From NCBI RefSeq assembly GCF_018403265.1, contig NZ_BOSI01000002.1, positions 620,001 through 684,000 of the forward strand: a DNA stretch of 64,000 nucleotides, in the 5' to 3' direction. This stretch comes from Paenibacillus sp. J31TS4. Lineage in GTDB: Bacteria > Bacillota > Bacilli > Paenibacillales > NBRC-103111. This document shows positions 27,533 to 37,045 of this stretch, one piece after another (position 1 is the first letter of the stretch; every line of letters starts with the position of its first letter). A program made the position numbers and the translations under genes. Below the pieces are notes generated by a model, which did not search any database, was not told the DNA's origin, and saw only the letters and a list, made by a program, of their open reading frames with translations.

Positions 27533-28288
27533 ATGAAGGACTGGCTGGACGGCAGGCTGGCGCCCCGTCTGCTGCTGCTGGCGGCATTGGCCGCGGCAGC
27601 GATTCTCGGCTATCGGCTGTGGGGAGGAACCGGGCAGGAGCCGCTGATGACGGCTGGGGTGCGGCCCGTCAACGATGCGGTTGCTAGCGCCCTGCAGCAG
27701 GACCGTTCGCCAGCAGGGGGGACGGCGAATACGGGCCAGGGAGCGGGCGGTCCGGGAACGGGGGAAGAGGCAGCTGCTGCCGGCGGGGTGCAGGGAGCGG
27801 ACGGCGCAGCGGGAGCCAGTGCTGCCTCGGCGGCCGACCGGCCTGAGGCATCAGGGGCGCCGGCGGCTTCGCCCGGCGCAGACGCTGCAGGCGCCGGTAG
27901 CGGTACGCCTGGCCCGGGGGCAGCAGCGGGCAGCGCACCGGCGCCGGGAGGGGCCCCGGCGGGCGGTGCTGGCGGGACGCAGGCCCAAGCGGCTGGCGAT
28001 GCGGGCGTGGGAGGGACACAGGCCAAAGCGGCGGGCGATGCGGCCGCCAAGCCGGCGGCTCCGGCAGCCAGGGCGCCGGCCGGGAAGCAGATCGACCTCA
28101 ATACGGCGACGCTTGCTCAGCTGATGACGCTCAAAGGAATCGGCGAAAGCAAGGCGCGCGCCATATTGGATTACCGCAAGCAGGCCGGGGCTTTTCGCTC
28201 CGCGGAGGAGCTGATGAACGTCAAGGGAATCGGACAAAAAACATTCGATACCCTGAAAGATAAGATCACTGTTACCTCTCCGCGGTAA
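27533..28288 (+). CDS. comEA: ComEA DNA-binding competence protein
   Basis: 251 residues. One N-terminal membrane helix (about 11-28), then about 120 residues of Ala/Gly/Pro-rich low complexity including near-direct repeats (two copies of GGTQA-AAGDA type), and a C-terminal helix-hairpin-helix pair (about 185-250; IDLNTATLAQLMTLKGIG, LMNVKGIGQKTFD) that binds DNA. ComEA receives double-stranded DNA at the outer face of the membrane during transformation. The usual SLBB/oligomerisation domain of the Bacillus protein is not visible; the linker takes its place. Confidence 0.88.
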   Translation: MKDWLDGRLAPRLLLLAALAAAAILGYRLWGGTGQEPLMTAGVRPVNDAVASALQQDRSPAGGTANTGQGAGGPGTGEEAAAAGGVQGADGAAGASAASAADRPEASGAPAASPGADAAGAGSGTPGPGAAAGSAPAPGGAPAGGAGGTQAQAAGDAGVGGTQAKAAGDAAAKPAAPAARAPAGKQIDLNTATLAQLMTLKGIGESKARAILDYRKQAGAFRSAEELMNVKGIGQKTFDTLKDKITVTSPR

Positions 28289-29653
<1,365 letters not shown>

Positions 29654-29676
29654 TGATTTAGACGGGAGCGGTCAAC

Positions 29677-30183
29677 ATGCGCAAAGATTGGGACACTTAC
29701 TTCATGGATATTGCCTATATGGCCTCTACCCGTTCGCAATGTATTCGCCGCCATGTAGGCGCCGTGCTCGTGCAGGGCAAGAAGCTGCTCGGCACCGCCT
29801 ACAACGGTGCGCCGATGGGCGTGCCGGACTGCTACGAGGCAGGCTGCATGCTGGTCGAGGAGCTGGAACTGAAGGTGACGGACGGCAAGGAGGAGATGGT
29901 CCGCAAGGAGCGCTGCATCCGGACGATCCATGCGGAGCAGAACCTGCTGTTGTTCACCGACCGGATCGACCGCGAAGGGTCGACCGTCTATGTGACCGAC
30001 CAGCCTTGCTGGACGTGCGCCAACATGCTGGCCAACAGCGGGGTTAAGGAGATCGTGTATCATCGCTCTTACCCGAAGGACAGCGCCAAGGTATACGAGC
30101 TGATGGCGGCCAGAGGAATCGGCTTCCGCCGGCTCGAAGCGTACGATCCGCCCGCCGAGACGGTCATGGAGGTCACAAACTGA
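29677..30183 (+). CDS. comEB: ComE operon protein 2, deoxycytidylate deaminase family
   Basis: 168 residues. The zinc site of the CDA/dCMP deaminase fold is complete: HAE (85-87) and PCWTC (Cys111, Cys114), with the second N-terminal Cys-rich block DCYEAGC. It would turn dCMP into dUMP. ComEB is not itself required for transformation in B. subtilis. The gene follows metY by 23 bases, so the two may share a transcript. Confidence 0.93.
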   Translation: MRKDWDTYFMDIAYMASTRSQCIRRHVGAVLVQGKKLLGTAYNGAPMGVPDCYEAGCMLVEELELKVTDGKEEMVRKERCIRTIHAEQNLLLFTDRIDREGSTVYVTDQPCWTCANMLANSGVKEIVYHRSYPKDSAKVYELMAARGIGFRRLEAYDPPAETVMEVTN

Positions 30184-30268
30184 TCTGGCGACGAATAAAA
30201 GAAATTGCCCTATCCGAGCTGCCGATGGCACCGGGATAGGGTGAATAGCGATAGCGCGAAGAAGAGGA

Positions 30269-30310
30269 AGAACCTCAGTCGAGCCGATACGGCGGATGGG
30301 GTTCTTTTTT
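30269..30310 (+). terminator. Terminator between comEB and comEC
   Basis: AGAACCTCA (30269-30277) pairs with TGGGGTTCT (30297-30305, one G:U), enclosing a small inner stem, then TTTTTT. A second hairpin, CCCTATCC / GGATAGGG, lies at 30210-30239. The pair separates comEC from comEB although the genes are one operon in Bacillus. Confidence 0.7.
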
Positions 30311-30359
30311 CTTTGCCCGCTGCCGGGTTCCGCGGCTCGGAAAGAAAGGAGCGTGTACG

Positions 30360-33047
30360 TTGAAGCGGCCGCTTGTTTTTGGAACCGTTTGCTGGATCGC
30401 GGGAGGTACTCTGGCGCTGCAGACGACGCAGACCCGAATGGGGCTGACTCTGCTGCTGTCTGGCGTCGGCGCTCTGCTGCTGCTGATAGCCGCCCGGCTG
30501 CCATATCGGATGTGGACCCATCTGCCGCTCGTGCTGCTGATTGCCTTTGGCTATACCCAGTGGATAGACGAAGGCAATCAGTCCGCATGGGGAGACGATC
30601 ACAATGGCATGGAGATGACGGCCTCCGGCCGCCTGCTCTCCCCGGTGGACGTCGATGGGGACACTGTCTCCGCGATCCTGCTCCTCTCCGCGGCCGACTT
30701 CGGGGAGGGAGAGGAGGCTGTCGAGGAACGAGTGCGGCTGACATTGAAGCTGCTGCTTCAGGAAGAGCAGGAGCTGGCACGGACGTGGCAGAGAGGAGAT
30801 GAACTGCGGCTGACGGGGACGCTGAAGACGCCCTCGGTCGCCCGCAATGAAGGGGGCTTCGATTACCGGGACTATCTGCGGCTGCAGCGCATCCATTGGC
30901 AGCTGTCGGTCAAGGGAATGGAGCAGGCGGCTCGGGAGCGGGTCTTCCGCTTGGATTGGACGGAGCTCAACCGGCACAACGATGCGCTGCGTGAACGGCT
31001 CGGGAGCCTCTTGGATCGGCTGTACCCGGCCGAGCAGGCAGGCTATATGAAAGGGCTGCTGATCGGGCTTCGGTCCGATTTGGATCCCGAGCAGTTCCAG
31101 CAGTTCTCCCAGCTCGGATTGACACACATTCTAGCGATCTCGGGCTTGCATGTCGCTGTCTTCGTAGCGGTCGTCATGGGGCTGCTGAGCGCCTGCCGGG
31201 TCCCCCGGGAGACCAGCCAGCTGGCGGCCATGCTTCTGCTGCCGGGGTATATTCTGCTAACCGGCTGCTCACCTTCCGTTGTTCGGGCGGGCTTCATGGG
31301 CATGATAGCCCTCTATGCGGCAAGGAAGCGGATGCTCAAGGACGGTCTCAATCTGATCAGCCTCGTCTGCCTGGCGATGCTGCTTTGGGATCCCTATTAT
31401 TTGCGGAATGTGAGCTTTCAGCTGTCCTTTCTCGTTACGGCCGGGCTGGTGCTCGGCGTCCCGCTGATGAGTAAGCTGCTGCCCGCCCGCTATCCCGCTC
31501 TGATGGGAGCGGTTGCCGTAACCACCGTCGCGCAGCTCGTCTCGTTCCCGGTCTCTATTTATTACTTCAATCAATTCTCACTGGTCAGCTGGACGGCCAA
31601 TTTGATCCTCGTTCCTTTCATCAGCATGGTCGTCACGCCAGCTGGCTCCGTCAGTTTAGTAGTTGGCCTCCTGTGGGAATCGGCCGGCCGACTGATCGCC
31701 GTTCCCGTCGATTGGATGAACCGGCTCTCCTTTTGGGCGGTGGAAATCATGGATAGCTGGGACTGGTTCCATACGATCTGGCCATCTCCGCCGCTCTGGT
31801 GGCTGCTTGCCTACTATGCGGCACTCGGGACGGGGATGACCGCGCTTGTCCGCCTCCGAGCGGCCTCCAACCAAGCCGAGCTGCGGCCGATGCTGGAGCT
31901 GAAGCAGCCGGTTTTTCTCGGCCGCTGGAGACGAGCCACGCTGGGCAGCGGGCTTCTGCTCGCCGTACTGCTCGTCTACGGCTACAGTCCGGATCGCTGG
32001 AGCGGCCTGGGGCGCGTGGATTTTCTGGATGTCGGACAAGGCGATTCGATCCTGATTCAGAGTCCGGACGGCCGCCGCATGCTCATCGACGGAGGAGGGA
32101 CGGTGACGTTCCGCAAGCCTGGACAGGAATGGAAGGAGCGCCGCCATCCTTATGAGGTGGGAGAGAAGGTCGTTGTGCCTCTGCTGAAGAAACGCGGCGT
32201 GCACGAGCTGGAATGGCTCGTGCTTACGCACGCGGATAACGACCATATCGGCGGGCTGCAGGCGGTGCTAGAGCAGATCCCGGTGAAGCGGATTCTGTAT
32301 AATGGCACGCTCAAGGAGAATGCCGGTTATCGCAAGCTGCTCGAGACGGCGCTCGCCAAAGACATCCCGCTCTATGCGGCGGAGGCTGGCCAAACGATTC
32401 GGCTAGGTGAAGGGACGTTCCTTCGCTGCCTGTTTCCGGAATGGTCGGACGAGCCGGCTGCATTCGAAGGCAAGCAGAACGACCGCTCTATCGTGCTCCT
32501 GCTGGATCTGCTCGGCACGCGGATCCTGCTTCCCGGGGATCTGGAAAAGGCGGGAGAGGCAGCGGTAGTCGATCAATTGTTCACCCAATTGGTCACGGTT
32601 CCCGCCTCAGCGGAGAGCGGCGCACCGGCCGCCGGAGCGGCGGGAACTTCTGAGGTTGCGCAGGCCGGTCCGCAGCAGGGGGCAGCGGAGGGGAAGCAGT
32701 CGAACGGCCGCGGCTCCGGGGGTGGGGAAGCGGCAGTGCTCGCGTCGTCGTCTCCTCCTCCACGCGGGGTCGATGTGCTGAAGGTCGGCCACCACGGCAG
32801 CAAAACCTCGACGACGGAGGAGTGGCTGACCGCCTGGCAGCCCCGTGTAGCCGTCATCTCCGTAGGCGAAAACAATGTATACGGCCATCCGGCTAAGCCA
32901 GTGCTGGACAGGCTCGCAGCGTTCGGAGCCGAGGTTTATCGAACCGACCAGCAGGGAGAAGTCCGTTTTCTCGTGCGGCGGGACGGCTTCCGCATCCGTA
33001 CGCAGCTGCATCACGAAACGGGGAACAGACTTTCAGCGTCCGAATAG
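30360..33047 (+). CDS. comEC: ComEC/Rec2 DNA-uptake channel protein
   Basis: 895 residues, longer than the B. subtilis protein. An N-terminal DUF4131-like domain with two helices is followed by the Competence domain of many helices (about 230-500; LTHILAISGLHVA) and a C-terminal metallo-beta-lactamase domain (FLDVGQGDSILI near 560, THADNDHIGG near 622). It forms the membrane pore that passes single-stranded DNA. A 60-residue Ala/Gly/Ser-rich insert (about 742-800) splits the lactamase domain before DVLKVGHHGSKTS. The start is TTG at 30360, 9 bases after AAGGAG. Confidence 0.94.
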   Translation: MKRPLVFGTVCWIAGGTLALQTTQTRMGLTLLLSGVGALLLLIAARLPYRMWTHLPLVLLIAFGYTQWIDEGNQSAWGDDHNGMEMTASGRLLSPVDVDGDTVSAILLLSAADFGEGEEAVEERVRLTLKLLLQEEQELARTWQRGDELRLTGTLKTPSVARNEGGFDYRDYLRLQRIHWQLSVKGMEQAARERVFRLDWTELNRHNDALRERLGSLLDRLYPAEQAGYMKGLLIGLRSDLDPEQFQQFSQLGLTHILAISGLHVAVFVAVVMGLLSACRVPRETSQLAAMLLLPGYILLTGCSPSVVRAGFMGMIALYAARKRMLKDGLNLISLVCLAMLLWDPYYLRNVSFQLSFLVTAGLVLGVPLMSKLLPARYPALMGAVAVTTVAQLVSFPVSIYYFNQFSLVSWTANLILVPFISMVVTPAGSVSLVVGLLWESAGRLIAVPVDWMNRLSFWAVEIMDSWDWFHTIWPSPPLWWLLAYYAALGTGMTALVRLRAASNQAELRPMLELKQPVFLGRWRRATLGSGLLLAVLLVYGYSPDRWSGLGRVDFLDVGQGDSILIQSPDGRRMLIDGGGTVTFRKPGQEWKERRHPYEVGEKVVVPLLKKRGVHELEWLVLTHADNDHIGGLQAVLEQIPVKRILYNGTLKENAGYRKLLETALAKDIPLYAAEAGQTIRLGEGTFLRCLFPEWSDEPAAFEGKQNDRSIVLLLDLLGTRILLPGDLEKAGEAAVVDQLFTQLVTVPASAESGAPAAGAAGTSEVAQAGPQQGAAEGKQSNGRGSGGGEAAVLASSSPPPRGVDVLKVGHHGSKTSTTEEWLTAWQPRVAVISVGENNVYGHPAKPVLDRLAAFGAEVYRTDQQGEVRFLVRRDGFRIRTQLHHETGNRLSASE

Positions 33048-33296
33048 GTGGCTGCTGTAGACCGAAACGGCTGCAGGCATCTTCTTCAACATTCGGGAAT
33101 AACCGATGCCGCATTTCCCTCCTTAAGGACAAGCAGGAAACGAGCCCCTTGCGGAGAATGCTAGAGGTAGGAAGAGGAAGAAGATTGGCAGAGAAGCTTC
33201 CGGTTCGTTCATGCGCGGGAACGAAGACTCGCATCCCGACCGCTGGCCGGAGGCCCATCTGCATTAGCGTGAGAGAGCTTCGGGGGGAGTAGAAAG

Positions 33297-34196
33297 ATGA
33301 GAAGAGTCCAGATCGGCATGTGGAACGGGCTTCGGCCTGAAGATTGGGAGCGGTACGGGAGTCCGGCGATCGGCGGCCTCGAGCTGTCGCAATACCCGGA
33401 CGAGGATGAACTGCACCGCGCGGCCGCCTTCTGTACGGAGAAGGGGCTGGTGTTCGGCATTCACGCTCCGGCAGTGAACCGAGAGGGAATCAAGCTGCTT
33501 CCCGCTTTGACGGCGCTGGAGCCGCAGGAACGGAAGGCTGCCCGCCGTCTCGTTGAGCGGGATACAGAGCTTGCGGCCGCCTGCGGCGCGGAATATGTGC
33601 TGCTTCACTATCCTTTCCCGCCCATCCTGTCCAGCCGTTTCCGACCAGAGGAGATGCGTCGGATGCCGCATTTCTCGAGCTATCGTTCGGAGGAGTGGAC
33701 GGACGATTCGTTCGAGGAGGCGAGTATCGAAGCGTTCGATCATCTGGCGGAGCTGCAGCAGCGCACCGGCCAGCGGATTGTGGTGGAATACGACTTTTTT
33801 GGCGAGTTTGGGACCGTCTACGCGTCCCTATTCAAGCGGTATCCGGAGATTGGGCTTGTGATCGACACCCAGCGGATGAGCGTGCACACCCGCGTCTTCC
33901 CCGACTTCGATCCCTATGCCTGGATGGATGCCATCGCTCCTTCCGTCTATCTGGTGCATTACAGCAACATTCAGGTCGTTCCGGACGGCACGTATCGGCG
34001 GCATCTGCCGGTGCTTCCACACCAGGCGGACGACCCGGCGTACGGGGATGCCGAGCGCTACCTGGCTTATCTCGCGGCGCGGAACGATCGGTTTCACGTC
34101 ACGCTGGAACATAATCCCGAGCTGGCGGGACGTGAGGAGCTGGAAGAGCTGTACCGGGCCGTCGGCGGCTTGCTCGAGCCGGCGCGTACCCGTTGA
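33297..34196 (+). CDS. Sugar phosphate isomerase/epimerase-like TIM-barrel protein
   Basis: 299 residues resembling the AP endonuclease family 2 / xylose isomerase-like barrel. The recurring pattern (GLELSQYPDEDEL, VFGIHAPAVN, EYVLLHYPFP, IVVEYDFFGEFG, GLVIDTQRMSVH, VYLVHYSNIQ, VTLEHNPEL) supplies the His/Glu/Asp metal ligands at strand ends. The true substrate is unknown. AGCTTCGGGGGGAG lies before the ATG. The 249-base gap before it (33048-33296) holds no gene that I can support. Confidence 0.75.
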   Translation: MRRVQIGMWNGLRPEDWERYGSPAIGGLELSQYPDEDELHRAAAFCTEKGLVFGIHAPAVNREGIKLLPALTALEPQERKAARRLVERDTELAAACGAEYVLLHYPFPPILSSRFRPEEMRRMPHFSSYRSEEWTDDSFEEASIEAFDHLAELQQRTGQRIVVEYDFFGEFGTVYASLFKRYPEIGLVIDTQRMSVHTRVFPDFDPYAWMDAIAPSVYLVHYSNIQVVPDGTYRRHLPVLPHQADDPAYGDAERYLAYLAARNDRFHVTLEHNPELAGREELEELYRAVGGLLEPARTR

Positions 34197-34394
34197 TTTG
34201 ACTAGAGCGCTTCTATCCGCAATCGGCGGGCACGAGGCGCGTAGCTTCCTTTCCGCTCCCGCTTCCCGGTTCGAAGCAACCGACAGGGCGGGAAGAAACA
34301 ATTTCCATGAAGAAAAAAAGAAAAGGCGGCAAGCGGCCGAGCGTTCCTCGGGTAAGGAGAAAGTGACATTCTTAACGGAATGGAGGGATGCCTT

Positions 34395-34991
34395 TTGATA
34401 CTTGCCGAAGAGGAAGCCGAGCGGAGAAAAAAATCGGAGGAACGGCACGAGGAGGAGCTGCTGCAGCAGCTCGAAAGCTATCCCGAGCAGAAGCTGAACA
34501 AGGAAGATGTCTTCCGCGTGGCCGAGATGGTCAATGAGTACCAGGGAAAAATCAAGGTCTACCTAAGGGAGCAGCAGGAGAAAAAGGACAGCCGCATCGA
34601 CCGGTTGGCCGACCGGGTAGCTCTGTTCGGGGGCAGCTGGTGGTTTATCCTGGCGATCGCGATCATCATCCTCATTTGGATTCTGTGGAACCAGATTACC
34701 GGAAGGGATACTCTCTTCTATCTCAGCTTCTCGCTATCCTGTCTGAGCATCTTCTCGGCACCGTTCATCTTGATGAGTCAGAACCGTCAGGCGGCGAAGG
34801 ACAAGCAGGAGCAGATGCTTCATACAGCCATCGACTACAAAGCGGAGCAGGAAAACCTCGAAATCAAGCGAATGCTGGAGCGAATCGATGAACGGATCCG
34901 TCAGCTTGAGCTTTACATGGCGGACGAGCACATCCGTGAGCTGACCCGGCATCAACACGGGGGACGGGCTGCGGGCAAACGCTCGTCTTGA
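34395..34991 (+). CDS. DUF1003 membrane protein
   Basis: 198 residues. A charged, coiled-coil-like N-terminus (EEEAERRKKSEERHEEELLQQ) precedes the DUF1003 core: DRVALFGGSWWFILAIAIII, a second helix and FILMSQNRQAAKDK, then a helical tail. The function is unknown. The TTG at 34395 is preferred because GGAGGG lies 7 bases before it; the in-frame ATG at 34380 abuts that site. It stands alone before a strong terminator. Confidence 0.8.
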   Translation: MILAEEEAERRKKSEERHEEELLQQLESYPEQKLNKEDVFRVAEMVNEYQGKIKVYLREQQEKKDSRIDRLADRVALFGGSWWFILAIAIIILIWILWNQITGRDTLFYLSFSLSCLSIFSAPFILMSQNRQAAKDKQEQMLHTAIDYKAEQENLEIKRMLERIDERIRQLELYMADEHIRELTRHQHGGRAAGKRSS

Positions 34992-35121
34992 CGCGGCTCG
35001 CCTACCGCTGCAGCACGAAAGGGAACGTTAACTACCGTTAGGTGACGCCAAGAATCGCGCGTTTGAAGCTTCGAACGGTGCGGAGAGGGCGGCAGGAATG
35101 CGGGGAAGCCGCTCCAAACAG

Positions 35122-35161
35122 AAGCAAGCCCAGTCCGGCAGGAGCCGGGCTGGGCTTGCTT
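35122..35161. terminator. Bidirectional terminator
   Basis: An 18-bp inverted repeat (35122-35139 with 35144-35161, a few mismatches) with a 4-base loop lies between two convergent genes, the DUF1003 gene and the FAH-family gene. The T runs are short on both sides. Confidence 0.7.
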
Positions 35162-35193
35162 TGCGTGCTGTACCCTGTCAGGGAGAAGGGATA

Positions 35194-36102
35194 TTAAACA
35201 ACCTCTTTGACCATCCGGTTCGTCAAGGAGCCGAGCTTCTCGATCTCCACGGTGACGATGTCACCGTCCTGCAAGTAGACGCGCTTGTCCTTCGGATAGC
35301 CGAGCACGACGCCTTCCGGCGTCCCGGTCAGGATAATGTCGCCCGGAACGAGTGTCATATGCTTGGAGATGTAGCTGACGATCTCGTCGCAGTGGAAGAT
35401 CATGTCGGCTGTATTGGAGTTCTGCCGTTCCTCTCCGTTGACGAAGCACTTGATCGTCAGGTTATTCGGATTGTCAACTTCCTCCGCCGTCACGAGATAC
35501 GGTCCGAGCGGACTGAAGCCGTCGCATGTCTTGCCGAGCAGCCATTGCGTCGTCCGCAGCTGCAGGTCGCGCGCGGACAGGTCGTTCGCGTTGCAGTAGC
35601 CGAAGACGTGGGTCAGCGCATGCTCCTTCTCTACGTTCTTCGCCGTCTTGCCGATCACGATCGCGAGCTCCGCCTCGTAATCGACCTGCTGCGAGACATC
35701 CGGCAGCGTGACCGGATGCCCGTGGCCGGTGAGCGCGTTGTTGAACTTGTTGAACAGAATCGGATAATCCGGAATCGGCGCTTTGGTCTCGATTGCGTGC
35801 TTGCGGTAGTTGAGACCAACGCAAATGATCTTGTTCGGCTGGGTGACGCAAGGCCCCAGCGTCAGCTTCAGCTCGTCCAGCAGGCAGCCGGACGTCTCCG
35901 CTTCGGCCAGCACGGCGTCGGTCAGCCTCTGAAGCGCGGTTACCGTCGTTTGCCCGCCTTCAATCGCTTTCATCATATCCGTGGGAATTTCTGCATCGAC
36001 GGCTCCATAACGAGCCGCCGCCAGCTCGACATCCACGATTCCCTTCTCTGTCTGTACCCCCAGACACAGCCGATCGTCCTTCAGGAAAGTTAGCAGTTTC
36101 AT
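35194..36102 (-). CDS. Fumarylacetoacetate hydrolase family protein
   Basis: 302 residues. A short N-terminal domain (MKLLTFLKDDRLCLGV) is followed by the FAH catalytic domain: KIICVGLNYRKHAIE, metal ligands in VDYEAELAIVIGK and ARDLQ, and LTGTPEGV near the end. Members include acylpyruvases, 2-keto-4-pentenoate hydratases and oxaloacetate decarboxylases; sequence alone does not decide. The ATG at 36102 gives the normal family start and follows GAGGAGATG. Confidence 0.88.
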   Translation of the reverse strand: MKLLTFLKDDRLCLGVQTEKGIVDVELAAARYGAVDAEIPTDMMKAIEGGQTTVTALQRLTDAVLAEAETSGCLLDELKLTLGPCVTQPNKIICVGLNYRKHAIETKAPIPDYPILFNKFNNALTGHGHPVTLPDVSQQVDYEAELAIVIGKTAKNVEKEHALTHVFGYCNANDLSARDLQLRTTQWLLGKTCDGFSPLGPYLVTAEEVDNPNNLTIKCFVNGEERQNSNTADMIFHCDEIVSYISKHMTLVPGDIILTGTPEGVVLGYPKDKRVYLQDGDIVTVEIEKLGSLTNRMVKEVV

Positions 36103-36200
36103 CCTTCCATCATCTCCTCTGTCTCCCATAATAATATGTACAGACACGGCATAACCCAATCTCTGCTATCGTACCATCCCATAGAAGGGGGGTCAATTAC

Positions 36201-36330
36201 GAGGGAAGAGCGCAGCGCCCGCTAGACAATTCGACGGAGGAACCGGGCACGGAGGCCGCTAGGGTATTCAATGGAGGTACCGGGTAGGAATGCCCGCTGC
36301 GGAGAAACGGGCAAGGACAGCCGTTAGAAG
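36201..36330. repeat. Degenerate tandem repeat of about 36 bases
   Basis: At least three units begin GAGGGAAG (36201), GAGGAACC (36237) and GAGGTACC (36274), and a fourth weaker one begins near 36302. Units share the pattern GAGG..CGGGC..GCCCGCTAG..ATTCRAYG. It fills most of the 395-base gap between the FAH gene and the sigma factor; the rest is AT-rich promoter DNA. Confidence 0.6.
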
Positions 36331-36441
36331 TCTTCTTTTCCGATGTGTATGATTGGAAATGAATTCTAATATATACCATCCTCAGGTGATTTCTGCTATT
36401 CTAGGAAACAGCGGTTAAGAACGGGCTTCTACGAAAAAGAG

Positions 36442-36470
36442 TGCAACCTTTTGAACCGGAATGCCGTCTA
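36442..36470 (+). promoter_or_regulatory. ECF-type autoregulatory promoter of the sigma gene
   Basis: TGCAAC (36442-36447) followed by a CTTTT tail, a 17-base spacer and CGTCTA (36465-36470) matches the -35 AAC / -10 CGTC pattern of ECF sigma promoters. It lies just before the ECF sigma gene, so self-activation is likely. Transcription would start near 36477, downstream of the ATG at 36461. Confidence 0.7.
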
Positions 36471-36496
36471 ATGAAATGCAAGAGAGGGGGAACCCA

Positions 36497-37045
36497 GTGG
36501 TAGCTCCTGAACTTATCAAGGCTGCCCAAACGGGCGATCGCGACGCTCTCATAACCCTTTTGCGCGAAATCGAAAGCCATGTCTACCGGACAGCCTATTA
36601 TTTGCTCGGCAACCAGGAGGACGCGATGGACGCGTCCCAGGAGGCGCTGATCCGGATCTATACCCGAATTGAAACGTACGAAGAGAAAGCGATGTTCAAA
36701 ACGTGGGTGCAGCGCATCGTGACGAACATTTGCATCGACAAGTTCAGGAAGACCAAGCCTTCGGTTTCGATTGAAGAGCACGAACTCGTCTTTCATGCGT
36801 CCGACAACGTGGAGCAGTCGGTTCTCTCGTCTTATCTGGCAACCGACATCCGCAGGGCGATCGAGCAGCTGCCGGACCACCATAGGACGGTGGTCGTGCT
36901 GCGGTACCTTCAGCAGTTTTCTTATCATGAGATTGCGGAATCGCTGAATTTGCCGCTCAATACCGTCAAGTCCTACTTGTTCCGCGCGCGCAAGCAGCTG
37001 CAAACTTTACTCCAAGATTATCAGAAGGGTGGTGTTCGGGGATGA
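36497..37045 (+). CDS. ECF RNA polymerase sigma factor
   Basis: 182 residues with region 2 (ALITLLREIESHVYRTAYYLLGNQEDAMDASQ-type; core DAMDASQEALIRIYTR) and region 4 (QLPDHHRTVVVLRYLQQFSYHEIAESL; NTVKSYLFRARKQL). No extra domains. GTG at 36497 is taken as the start: AGAGGGGG is 7 bases before it, and the ATG at 36461 falls between the -35 and -10 of the ECF promoter. It overlaps the anti-sigma gene by 4 bases. It would respond to envelope stress through that partner. Confidence 0.92.
   Translation: MVAPELIKAAQTGDRDALITLLREIESHVYRTAYYLLGNQEDAMDASQEALIRIYTRIETYEEKAMFKTWVQRIVTNICIDKFRKTKPSVSIEEHELVFHASDNVEQSVLSSYLATDIRRAIEQLPDHHRTVVVLRYLQQFSYHEIAESLNLPLNTVKSYLFRARKQLQTLLQDYQKGGVRG

Noticed and set aside
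27451-27687. Small frame starting in the comEA leader
   Set aside because: It overlaps comEA in another frame and ends in low complexity; kept only as a possible leader peptide in the comEA attenuator finding.
30210-30260. Possible riboswitch between comEB and comEC
   Set aside because: Two hairpins are present, but no known riboswitch core could be matched; described as terminator and hairpin only.
36461-36496. Upstream ATG start of the ECF sigma gene
   Set aside because: It lies between the -35 and -10 boxes of the ECF promoter and has no ribosome site; GTG at 36497 does.
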